Positions 1 through 10,557 of a stretch of DNA of 64,000 nt are shown in pieces. The stretch is from the NCBI RefSeq assembly GCF_033568475.1, contig NC_133123.1, forward strand, positions 138,034,242-138,098,241, given 5' to 3'. Below the pieces are notes generated by a model. The model did no database searches and was not told the DNA's origin. It worked only from the letters and a program-made list of their open reading frames with translations. A program made the position numbers and the translations under genes. This DNA comes from Henckelia pumila. Lineage: Eukaryota > Streptophyta > Magnoliopsida > Lamiales > Gesneriaceae. Numbering within the stretch: position 1 is the stretch's first letter; every line of letters begins with the position of its first letter.

Positions 1-224
1 TAATCCAGACCTATTCCAATTAAACAAGACGTGTGCCAATAATGATGCATTTCAAAACTATCGATGCTAATCGACTTTGGCAATGGTTTTTGCAACAGTT
101 TCGGCAGTCGCAAATTCCGCATTTTTCGTAATGTATTTCGATCCGAGCTCGAACTTGAGCTCCAGTTCGAGCCAATATATTTAACCATTAGTGCTTTATA
201 TTGAGCTCAAAGTTCAAATATAAT

Positions 225-1225
225 TATTTGAGATAGAATTCAAACCTTAAGTTTTTCTTAATATTCAGAATGATTAGGTGCTATATACCTTACTCGCTAC
301 GACTATGCCAATGGTCAATGTCGCTCCTTCGGGTGACTGACCTTTTTAATCAAGTATTGTGCCGAGCTTCATAGCTAGACACCCGATACTCAAGTCTCTT
401 TACTGGTTAAGTGGTGTTCTAATTGATTAAGAAACTGTAACTCATTCGACTAGACATTAACGGAAACCCAGCTAAAACTTCTCGTTCATGTGAACAAACG
501 CCTAGTAGATGTTACCAAAACCACAGCTATGTACATCTTAGAGAAAGCTTTAGCACAAAAACAATAAAAAGAATATAATTGTCTGCCAGATTGAATAACC
601 TATACCAACTTGAACGAATCATCCGAGTTTCAAGAGGGATTAAAGCCAGGGACCTGGGGTCAGGGAGGACAAGATTTTTAATCAACCATTTCATAATGTT
701 TGTGGAAGTGACACGACAATATTAAACTAAAGTTTAATATACTTATTTCAGCTAAAATCCCAGCCTTAAATTTTTCTTATTATTCGATGTATTAATTCAG
801 TTCTATATACTCTTCATTTTCAAGTTCTATATTCAATACTTGTGTTTCTTTACTAGTTAAGTGATGTTCCAATTGATTAAAAAATTGCAACTCATTCAAC
901 TAGACACCAATCACCAATGGAAACTCATATCCGCTAAAACTTCTCATTCATGTGAACAAACGCCTAGTAGATGTTCCCAAAAGCACAACCTTGTACTTCT
1001 TAGAGAAAGCCATAAAGAGAAAAAAAATAGTATAATTCATTTGTGAGAATGGTCTCTCGGATTGACTAACCTACACCAACTTGCACTATGCATCTGAGTT
1101 TTACGAGGGATTCATCTAACATGTGGTAGATCAGGGTAGTCGAGGTTAGGGATGACAACATTTATAACCAACCATTTTTATCATTTTTTAGGGAGTGCGT
1201 GCAACAAGACAATATCAAACTAAAG
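225..1225. repeat. Imperfect tandem duplication, unit about 490-510 bp
   Basis: Two diverged head-to-tail copies lie at about 225-735 and 745-1225. Shared landmarks in order are a block ending TTTTTCTTA.TATTC, a CTTTACT.GTTAAGTG block, CTAAAACTTCTC.TTCATG, the exact string CGCCTAGTAGATGTT, TTAGAGAAAGC, and a final AACTAAAGT block. No long open frame is shared; the 61-codon frame at 861-1046 lies inside copy 2 only and is not a gene candidate. The pair lies just beyond the apparent 3' end of the ubinuclein gene. It could be a remnant of an unknown repeat or a local unequal-crossover duplication. Confidence 0.75.
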
Positions 1226-1662
1226 TGGAAGGTTTTTCTAAAAAGTTAAGAAGTAACTTCCCAGCCAGTGGGCGCAATCGGCCACCCTGACTTGTACGTT
1301 TCGTTCTAAAACGAAGGACATCATCACTTACATTTTGCATGAATATAGAATTTGAAAACCTTTGGTAGGAGAAATGCCTTGGCACATTATAAGTGTTCTA
1401 GATGATTCAAACGCTTCAGATTGCGAAACATACATGTAATGAAAGTCAAGCAGAAAGTCGCTATCACTTTCCCGTGTTTCTGTGCAATGACAGAATCAGC
1501 TTGCTTCATAAAAGATGTATGAAATATTAGATAAAAATTATAAAATTTGGCAATCATATAAAATTCTGTTCAACACCACAATCCATCATAAAGTTAAGAC
1601 AGCATTGATTGACGTTCCTACAAATCATGCCCAAACAAACATCTAAGAGCAAAGCATTTCAG
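1226..1662. other. Gene-free stretch next to the ubinuclein 3' end
   Basis: AT-rich DNA with no supported gene. It probably includes the ubinuclein 3' UTR read on the minus strand. I searched both strands here for the missing C-terminal exons of ubinuclein and found nothing resembling them. Confidence 0.5.
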
Positions 1663-4168
1663 TCATTCCGTTTTTTTGTCTTTAAGATTGGATTTTCTCT
1701 TAGCCACCACATACCTGTCCCTCATGAGAAATCTCTGTCACCACAAAAATGTAAGTAAATAAAACAGCAAATTTCGTGAAGACGAATGTTAATAAAGTGG
1801 CTGGCTTCATGATTTTCTGTAACTTTTCCAAGTTTTAAGTGGTTCTAGCCCATTAATGAAGTGCTACACATGAAGATATTTGCCAACAACCACATCATTG
1901 TCAGTAACTTCGCAATCTTTATACACAAGATAGCAAAATCATGAGATCAACCTTATCTTCAGTATCATTAATGCTTTAGATACCAATGAAGAAAGGGGGG
2001 AGCACTACAATAGAAAAAAAAAATGCAAGACTCGGTGATTCCTCATTAGTAATTTTTTACTAAAAGAATACCTTTAGGGTCCTAAGCTGCATTAAGTGGC
2101 CAACAATGTCCATCAGACGAGCAAGCACGTGCTTTGGGGGCTTATCATATGTATCGTCCTGCAGCATAAACACAAAAGATAATTGCTCCCGAACAAAGCC
2201 AAATGGAAGCACAAATACAGAGGAATATAAAGTAAGCAATTAGGTGCAAAAACAAACATGAACCAACAAGACATTTGCTAGTCATTAAGTACCATCAATC
2301 TAGCAATTTTGGCAAGTATCTGCTTTATTTCACCCGGAAGCCTCTTTTTGACCGCCTGAGAAGAATTATCAGGATCATGGACTTCTTTTGCCGATGGTTG
2401 GACTGCTGATTTTCCAAGGATACGAGAAAAAGGTAAATAACTCTGGCTAAGTTATAGTAAAGTAGAGAAAAAAATAGAATAACAACAGAAGTAATCAAAT
2501 ACATTCGTCAACTATCTTCTTCAACTCTGTAATGGCATCATCAAGCAGCACAATTTTTGCATCAAAATCAGATCCGTCTACTCCCGGTATGAAGGTTACA
2601 TCCTGCAAGTCAATATTCTTGCCCTTTCTGATAGCAGACGGTTCTGCAGGATCCTGTGCACTAGTTGTGCCGGCAATGTTCTTCTTCAATGGAAATGAAA
2701 CCCCAGAAGCAATGGTCGGAAAGGCTTGAACTTGCGCATCTGTCGCAGCCACTGTGAGTGACTGACTTGTTGATTTTTTATTCATCGACGACGACTCCTT
2801 TTTACCTTTGACAGCCAATTTCACATGTTTAGTCCCATCATTTCCATCATCACTTCCGCCATGACCTTTCGCCAAATCTTTGTGCCTCCTCTTTCTTGGC
2901 TGCTGGTTATGTGGTATGGTGGGCTCACTACATCAAAGTAAGGGTAAACCATTACTCAATCAAATAAGTGGTACTCCGAAGACTGACTGACTTTCACATA
3001 ACGCAAAGAGTAAATAAAGTACAGATAGCCTCGCAAAACTCACATGTGCTCCAATTTCCCACGATGGACGAAGAAACCATCATGTTTTGTTTCCATGTTA
3101 TCAACCTTGAAATACTCATCCTGCACAAATAAAAAAACTTGTAAGGAGCTTAGCAAATAATGCATAAAATCTACTTTCAACTTTGCCATAAGGTTGAGTT
3201 CGCGTTGTATCCGCAACATAGCCAAAGGATTGTCGTGCAACACCTACCAACTCAGTATCATCGATGAAGGAATCATCTGTGTCATAATCATCATCATCAT
3301 CTGGTGCGTCATCCAGCATCGCATCTTCGTCATCACTGCTTCCACTGCCCTGTAAATTCGACAAAAGCACATGAAATGGAAACCAAAAATTACCCGGTTC
3401 ACAAAGATTAATTTTTTAATTAAACATTAACATGATCAAACAAAGTATTGAAAGCTGGTAAATAAATTCTCACGAACGTTAAAAACATTAAATTTTTTTT
3501 ATTAACATAAATCTAGCTTAATAAATCATTAAGCTGCAGAATCCAATCCTGTGTGATTAACGACGTAAATTAAAGCAAAGATCGATTTAAATGAACATGC
3601 ATCACTGATACTGCATCTTTATCAACAATGCAAGCATGATTTTTCATTTTTTTCTCCGAAATTTCAAACACGAAGACATTAAATGCGCAAAAAAACGCGA
3701 TCTTTATTACCTTGTGCTTCACATAATTAAATCGTTGAATAACCAGACATGCATTAAACAAAAGCACCGCCAAACAAGAACTTCGACGCGAAACCTTAAA
3801 ATTAACATGAAATCGTTCGATTCAGTTCGACGTACCGCATACATGCGTTCGATTCTCTCGATCACATTGTTCAGACGGCTCGACCCAGCCTGGCGCTGTG
3901 AGTCACTGGCCTCTTGCTTCGGAAAAGTCGAAGCCATCGACGTAGGCGGAGGCTGGGCTTCCACCTGAGGACCCGAAGCTGATGCGCCAGCCTCGGTTGA
4001 GTTACTGGAGTTGGCCTCTTTCAGAAGCTTCTTCCAGGAAACGACTGTGGTTTCTCCGGGAACCAGCTCCACGTGGAAGCGGAGGCGATCACCGGAGGAC
4101 TCGACGGTGGCAGCCGGTTTAGAGCGGCGGACCGGTTCAGGCGAAGAGCTTCCACCGCTTTGTTCCAT
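1663..4168 (-). CDS. UBN: Ubinuclein-like protein (HIRA histone-chaperone complex), C-terminus short or incomplete
   Basis: Ubinucleins are subunits of the nuclear HIRA complex, which deposits histone H3.3 independently of replication. Exons on the minus strand, with frame kept throughout: 4168-3836, 3349-3248, 3120-3044, 2927-2503, 2402-2293, 2158-2072 and, tentatively, 1734-1663. The start is the ATG at 4168, giving MEQSGGSSSPEP; upstream in-frame sequence is not protein-like. The diagnostic Hpc2-related (HRD) domain spans exons 2-3, about residues 132-171, with an acidic run then YDTDDSFIDDTEL and DEYFKVDN, ending GFFVHRGKLEH. A basic patch RKRRHK follows. Exons 5-6 give the start of the conserved middle domain (PGEIKQILAKIARLM and GHLMQLRTLK). 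The predicted product is about 401 aa; Arabidopsis UBN1/2 are roughly 700 aa. The last exon (RFLMRDRYVVAKRK, then stop) does not match the family and may be a novel tail or wrong, with true distal exons lost or beyond the left edge. Confidence 0.85.
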
Positions 4169-6528
4169 GGTTGATGAAAGGGTGTAATGCAAATTAGTGA
4201 GGGAGAGGGAAAAAGACTGTTGGCTTGCAAAATGTAACGGCTGCAAAGGAAAACTAATATTTCTAGTTTTTATTTTTTATTTTTTTTTTTTATATTTTCA
4301 ACCAAATAATAAAGAGGGAATCAAAAACAGGTGGATTCTTGTAATCCAACATGTAATCATCATTTATACCAAGTTGGACTTTCTACTACAGTACAAATTT
4401 ATGCAATAAATTTTTTATTTTTTATTTGAAAAAAAGTTAAAATTATTTTATGAATTTTTAATTCACTTCAAATATGCAAATCTTAGTTTAAAAATCATTT
4501 TCTTTGAGGATTTTTCTTTACAAAAATGAATCAGATTTATCTTTGGGTACAATAAATCGGGAGACAATCTTTTGTATTTTTTGAAAGATAATATAATATA
4601 ACATAACATAATCTAGTTTCTACTTTCTACCATCTTTTCTTTTAAAAAAAATATTTAAAAATTTGTAAATTTATATTTTTTTCAGTCGTGTTTGAATTTA
4701 AATATAAATAAATATATTTATTTTATTATATATTTATTGATATTCAATATATTTTAATCGTGTATATGATTTATTTATTGAGTGTAGGTTTATAATATAT
4801 ATAATTTTTTTCAAAAAATGGATGATTATTTTATTATATCTTACTATATTATTATAATAGAGACTATCTAATTAATTAACTTTTAATTAATTGACGAAGC
4901 TGATTTGAAATTTTCATTATATCCTAACTTAATTTTCATTAAAACAAAAATATTAGGCTAATTAGTCATTTTATATGACTTCCTCTTTTTTAGTCATTGT
5001 ATGTTTTGTTATTTACCAAAATGACACTCAATTTGTGCCATTTGATTTTTTTTATTTACAAAAATGTCTTCCACTTTATAAAATTGATATATCTATTGTA
5101 TTTTTTGTGAATATTTGTTTAGGAAAACATTATATATTTTTTATTTTTTTAAAATTTTAGAAATTTTTTTTTTATTAAAAGAAAACGGACTATATGAGCA
5201 CGCAACGGGTTTTCAGCAGAATTATAGTATTTATTAATATTTATAAATATATTATATTTGAGTAAATAATTTATTAATGAGTAAAATATAAATATATTAT
5301 TAAAATTTTAAAATAATACACTTATTTCTTATAATTTTTAGATAAAAACATATATAATTGAGACGGGCAGAGTTGGTGTCATAACCATGGAATTCATGCA
5401 TACATTTGTTTGTTTACACGCAAATACTGAGTCGGTGTCATCACCTTCGATTTCGTGCATATTTTCGTTTGTTTTCAGTGTCCACATCCACCGTATTTGG
5501 TGTGTTTAAGGAACAACGAACTATTTTAATGCATCTTTCTTGCATTCTCTCGCATTCCGGCCAACACTCAATTCTGTATTCCGCTGTTTGTATTGCTAAG
5601 AGTTGTAATATTAATGGAGTCAAAAAAAAAAAAGGAGATTATAAAAATGTGCTAAAAATTTTCCCCACAAAAAATGAAATTATCATGGTAAATTTAATCA
5701 GTAACGTAGCAAAATAATCAAATCTAAACTCTTAAACCACTTAAATGGATAGAAATAATTATGTTCCTCTGTTCGATAGTGTTGCAAATGTTTAAAAAAA
5801 TGATTCTTAACTTTTCTTACAAAGTTTTCAAATTTTGTAAAGAAAAGTTCATAATCATTTTTTAAAGTATTTACAAACACTACATTAGTCTGATATTTTT
5901 TTACAATGACATTTGTGGAATTATAGCGGTAAGGAATAATGTAGTTGAGATAAATTTAAAAGTGGCACGCCATAGAAATCAAACTAGAGCCATAAGTTCC
6001 CACTCCTTTGGTATACGACGTTGATTTGTAAGTATTTTATATTGATTTGAGATTAATAAAGTTAACAATCAAAATTAAAAATAAATGCACTCCTTTACTT
6101 TATGAATAAAATCATTATTATTTTATATATAAAGTGGAATTTCAGTAATAGAACATTTAAACATAAATAACACCGAAGGTAATATAAGGTAGTAGAGGAG
6201 GTGAAATTGCATACAAAATGAATTATACTTTATGCATGTATTCTTCTCTTCCAAAATGTGAGAGAAAAAAGAAATCATATAGAAGCAGATGGAGGACTTT
6301 ATTTTTATATTTCAGGACTGGACTCCCTTGAACCTTGTTCAAATTTCATGTCCATATGTATACACTGGTTCACTCAAAATTCACTAAGCCTCCACCTTAG
6401 TCAGGTTCCTGGATTTTCCTTCATAAAAATTCATACAAAATCCAAAAAGCCATGATCACAAACAATGCATTTACAACTTAAAAAAATCGAACCCCTTCGA
6501 TCTTCCACTAATTTCTCCCAGACACTTG
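4169..6528. other. Gene-free AT-rich interval between UBN and the GST gene
   Basis: The first part, next to 4168, is the UBN 5' UTR and promoter. The rest is very AT-rich with poly-T and poly-A runs and no frame that resembles a protein. I see no mobile-element ends here. Confidence 0.5.
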
Positions 6529-7426
6529 CTAATATCGTTTGAGTAAACTTCTGGTTTGTACTACACACCAAGTTTTCAGCAGTGTCTTGTGCTTCCTCCA
6601 ACCATCAAAGTACTTTCCAATCACCTTTTTATAGCTAGGCCTCTTCTGCATCAAGTCCCAATATTCGCATAAATTTGGCCTGCTGCTTATGTATTTTTCT
6701 TCTAGATTCATCAGAACCAATCGACTGAGGATAGGAATAAAAGCAACATCCGCCAATGTAAACTCTTCTCCAACAAGGTATGTTGTTTCACCAAGTTTAA
6801 TCTCTGCTTCATCAAGAATTCTTTTGAGATGTTCTTCACTCAATCTCACTGCCTCTGACTCGTTCAATTTATCTTCTGTTTTGTATTCCTCTTTAAGCTT
6901 ACGATGATATGCACTGGCTAATTCTGGGCACTCAGCCATCCTAGCAATTATCACGCGCCTCAGGAATCTTGAAACAGAGAGGCGATGCTTTGGGGGAAGG
7001 TGGGAGAGGGTGAAGAACTTGGGATTCCACTCTTGTAACTTATGAATCCATTCGACAACTTCTCTGGTGCTAAGAGCTGTGTCATCACCACCAGAAGAGA
7101 CCATTGCTATTTTCTCAATATACCTGTAATAGTGGGAAAAAACAAGAAACGGATAAAATGAACTGTTCCCTGAAGGGTTGATCAAGAAACTAATGGAAAA
7201 AGGGAGATGAGACATACAGGATGATCTCTACAGTATTGAACAAAATGTGTGAACCATTTTGGAAGACTGGAAGTTTGCCACTTGGGTTCATCCTGAAAAA
7301 ACCGGAATCATAATTCTTGCCTGTGACGGGATTAACGTGGAACGATGTGTAGTCAATGTTCTTCTCTTCTAATGCAAGCCTCACTCTTTGGCTGTTCAAT
7401 GAATAAGGATGATGATATAGCTGCAT
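6529..7426 (-). CDS. TCHQD: Glutathione S-transferase, TCHQD class
   Basis: This is a cytosolic-type GST of the plant TCHQD class (named for tetrachlorohydroquinone dehalogenase similarity), expected to use glutathione on small electrophiles; the natural substrate is not established. There are two exons, 7426-7218 and 7123-6529, joined in phase 2, giving 267 aa, very close to the single Arabidopsis member. Residues 1-75 are the thioredoxin-fold N-domain: MQLYHHPYSLNSQRVRLAL carries the Ser-rich active-site loop, SGKLPVF holds the cis-Pro loop, and NTVEIILYIEKI stands where other GSTs have the ESxxI glutathione site. The all-helical C-domain follows, with the fold motif around LVGEEFTLADVAFIPILSRL. 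The extended end WRKHKTLLKTW is typical of the class. The ATG at 7426 begins the domain directly. A 5' UTR intron between about 7,430 and 8,900 is possible; I could not fix it. Confidence 0.93.
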
Positions 7427-7749
7427 GATGTGATAAATTATACTGTTTGAATGTACACTTTATCATTCAGTATTCGTGCAGTGGCTCACGAAAATCACTC
7501 GCCTCACTTTGAGATGAAAAACCTGCACTTAATAATGGCAAGTCATTTGTCTAAAACGGTGCACATGATAAAAGGCAGCAATAGTTCTATTTCAGGGATT
7601 AATGGTCATATCTCCTTGTTATATAAACTGGGAAGCTACAAATTAGGTATACAGTAAGCTTGCTTTGCTGTCCGACTTAGTACAAAGGGCAAAATTGGTG
7701 TGGAAGCAGAAGGTAAAATATGTTCATATGATCAGTACAGACAAGTAGT

Positions 7750-7840
7750 CCACTGGACATATTTTCACACACACATAGAGACTCATTTTTTGCACTGGAC
7801 ATATTTTCACACACACACAGGGACTCACTTTTTATGTAAT
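7750..7840. repeat. Two-copy short tandem repeat, about 51-bp unit
   Basis: CACTGGACATATTTTCACAC occurs twice about 51 bp apart. Each copy continues with a short CA run and then a GACTCA.TTTTT block. The copies differ at only a few positions. Confidence 0.8.
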
Positions 7841-8019
7841 TTTACTGAAATAAATAGGTTTTGCCAGGCCCAAGTCTCTCTTTCTGAGATTCTGGTCCTT
7901 CAATGAGAGCAAACCGCATCTTATTAACACCAATCAACCATCATCATTACAGCATAACCACATAACCAGAACCGATGACAAATACAGAAACAAAAATAAT
8001 ACAACAAACTGTATTGCTC

Positions 8020-8535
8020 AACAAACCAGTGAATTCACTACCAAGACAGAAGTCAGCCAGGTCCAAATCATCCCCCAACCCCCAAAAAAATCAGTGTTCT
8101 TTCTCTTAATGCCTAAATTTCGCTGTTTAATTAAATTATACAGCAATTCAAGTAAAATCACACATTCGCAATAATATAAACACAAAAGTAACTAAATGAA
8201 ACACAACCAAAAACCAAGTATAGCTAATGTAATGAATAACAGAAAAGAAGTAACATCATCTAATGAAAGCCCTGAATTCACTACCAAGATAGAGGTCATC
8301 GACTACAACATATACTACAACATACTATATTGCTTTAACAAAGCACTGAATTCACTACCAAGATAGAGGTCATCCAGGTCTACCAAAAAAAACTAAACTG
8401 TTCTTTTTCTTAATCTTATCTAAGTTTCGCGGTTAATTAAATTATATTAGGAAACCAAGTATAATCCACACGATTTGTAATAGTATAAACACAAAAATAA
8501 CTGACTGAGACACTCACCAAAAAACCAAGATAACC
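8020..8535. repeat. Diverged direct repeats with GAATTCACTACCAAGA core
   Basis: The core GAATTCACTACCAAGA occurs near 8033, 8275 and 8349. After the first and third cores the similarity runs on: CAGGTC, then a TTCTTTTTCTTAAT/TTCTTTCTCTTAAT block, GTTTAATTAAATTATA or GGTTAATTAAATTATA, and AAACACAAAA.TAACT. This indicates a roughly 315-bp tandem duplication, with a partial extra copy of the core between. Confidence 0.7.
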
Positions 8536-9542
8536 AAAAATCACACTCTCCAAGATGCCTGAGAAAAAAAGATTAAAACTTTGGGACAAAACAAAAACAA
8601 CGGATACGGATTGCACCAAGAAAATCAGAGGAAAACCAGATGATCTCAGGGAAAAAAAGACTTTCTTCAGAAAATTATGGGTTTTATTGTGCAGATATAT
8701 TAGGAGCGAACCAGATCAGAATTAAAAGGTCGTGTCTTTACAGGAACACTTGATCAAAAAGCTAAAAGGGATATAAAAAAAAGCTAAGAATAAAGGAATA
8801 GGAAAAATTTCGACAACGCGGGGCGACAGTTTCTGCTGCTTGATAAGAATTTATTATGCAGAGGAAAGGTACGAGAAGTTAACTGTGATACTCGTTGATT
8901 GATTCTTGATTTCTTTTTCTTTTTTTTTTTTAAGGGATTGTTCTTGATTTCTTAAAACAATAATTTCCCACCACCCCACCATTTTAATGATTATGATTAT
9001 TAATTTTTAGAGAATTCCCCCCGATTTTATATTGAACTATATGTTTAAAAAAGAAAATTAATCAATTGGGTTCAAAAAATAAAAATAAAAAAATAATCAA
9101 TTAAGTTTGTCGGTTCATTCTCCCTTGAGGACAAAATAATCAAATGTCGAGATTTATGTTGGTTCGATAAAAAGAAATGAAATCGGACGATGGGTAACAT
9201 AGTATTTCATTTTTAATTGACTCAAAACATAATTTAAATGATTTTATTTTATTTTTTATAATATATTTTTCCTCTCAAAACGTATACCGTTGCCTCGACT
9301 GGATTCTGAAATTCGTTTGTTGTTATTACACGATTCTTAAATTCTCGAAGTGATCCCCCGTTCTAGCATTTGTCTGTTAAATTGTGTGGCATACATTTGT
9401 CTTACTTTTTAAAAAGAGAATTACAAACATGATTCCTTATCCACAAGTCACTGGTGTACATAGCCCATTTGCCTCCATACCAACATTTCAACAATACTCT
9501 GCATATCGCAAAAATAAAACAAAATAAAAGTAACAAGAAGCC

Positions 9543-10333
9543 ATGGCTGCAACTTCAATCAACATGGCCTCCACCGGCTTCTCCATGCGCGGGTGGAGTA
9601 ATGACCAAAAACACCTCAAAAAGAGAAGCTTGTTCTCAATCTCAGCTCAGCAAGTAGAGGTGCAAGAAGAAGAAAAAGAAAAGGATAGCATGAACCAGAA
9701 ACAACAGGCCGCAGAAGCAACGACGCCATTGAGGCCGGTAGAGCGACAATTGAATGTGAAGAGTAAGAACATGGGCAAGGAATATGGAGGGCAGTGGCTG
9801 AGCAGCACAACACGGCATGTAAGGATATATGCAGCCTATATTGATCCCGAAACATGCGAGTTCGATCAAACGCAGATGGATAAGCTTACCATTATTCTTG
9901 ATCCAACTGACGAGTTCGTGTGGACAGATGAGACTAGTAACAAAGTTTACTCTTATTTCCAGGAGCTTGTGGACCATTATGAGGTAATGCAACCCCTCTG
10001 TGTTTCTTTTCCAGCCTTCAGCAATTGGTTTCCAAATAACTGAAATCTCAAGATAAAGGAAACAAACAAGGGTGTTCTAACACAAATTGCAAACAGAAAC
10101 ACTATAGAATGCAAAATACCTATTGTTAACATAGTAATGCTACAATGAAACAGGGAGCTCCATTGACAGAATACACACTACGCCTGATTGGTTCAGACAT
10201 TGAGCACTACATCAGAAATATGCTTTATAAAGGAGAAATTCAATACAACATGGATGCCAAGGTCTTAAATTTCAGCATGGGAAAACCACGGGTGGGATTC
10301 AATTACGATGGACAGCTTCAAGATGTGCAATAG
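9543..10333 (+). CDS. ndhN: NAD(P)H-quinone oxidoreductase subunit N, chloroplastic
   Basis: NdhN is a nuclear-encoded subunit of the thylakoid NDH complex, which runs cyclic electron flow around photosystem I and chlororespiration. There are two exons, 9543-9983 and 10154-10333, joined in phase 0, giving 206 aa, close to the roughly 209 aa of Arabidopsis. The first 60 or so residues are a Ser/Lys-rich stretch with Gln/Glu-rich linker that fits a chloroplast transit peptide (MAATSINMASTGFSMRGW). The conserved body includes GGQWLSSTTRHVRIYAAYI, LDPTDEFVW, and the C-terminal part EYTLRLIGSDIEHYIRNML and GKPRVGFNYDGQLQ. The ATG at 9543 is in good plant context (GCCATGGC). It is the only plus-strand multi-exon gene in the window. 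Confidence 0.96.
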
Positions 10334-10557
10334 TGGAAGTTTCGTACATAAAGATTCAAAGGTAGGGAGACTTATATGCAAGGAGAATGGAAATCATATC
10401 ATCCAATATATACACTATAAATTTTTTTCACCATTTTGTTTCTCAAAAGTAAACTTCTAATGCTAATTCAGAGTGTGCAAATTCTAATGGTTGAACTAGT
10501 AGCGTAGCAAAATGGACAACCTTGATTTCGAAATCTTGAGCCACAAACATCCCATTT

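Larger units (their letters stand above)
7427..9542. other. Intergenic interval between divergent GST and NdhN genes, with short duplications
   Basis: The interval between two divergently transcribed genes must hold both promoters. It contains a short tandem repeat at 7750-7840 and a diverged 320-bp-spaced duplication at about 8020-8530. GC-richer sequence near 8800-8880 could be the first non-coding exon of the GST gene. No protein-like frame was found. Confidence 0.45.

Noticed and set aside
130-210. GAGCTCGAAC-rich stretch near the left edge as a third MITE of the 26.6-kb type
   Set aside because: Only a few shared words, no TAGGGGTG end and no target duplication within the window.
3636-3968. 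110-codon plus-strand frame over ubinuclein exon 1
   Set aside because: Overlaps the exon and its donor site antisense; second half is simply the complement of the ubinuclein coding sequence.
9616-9992. Two long minus-strand open frames (79 and 116 codons) opposite the first NdhN exon
   Set aside because: They are antisense shadows of the NdhN coding strand, with Leu/Cys/Phe-rich composition and no family match.
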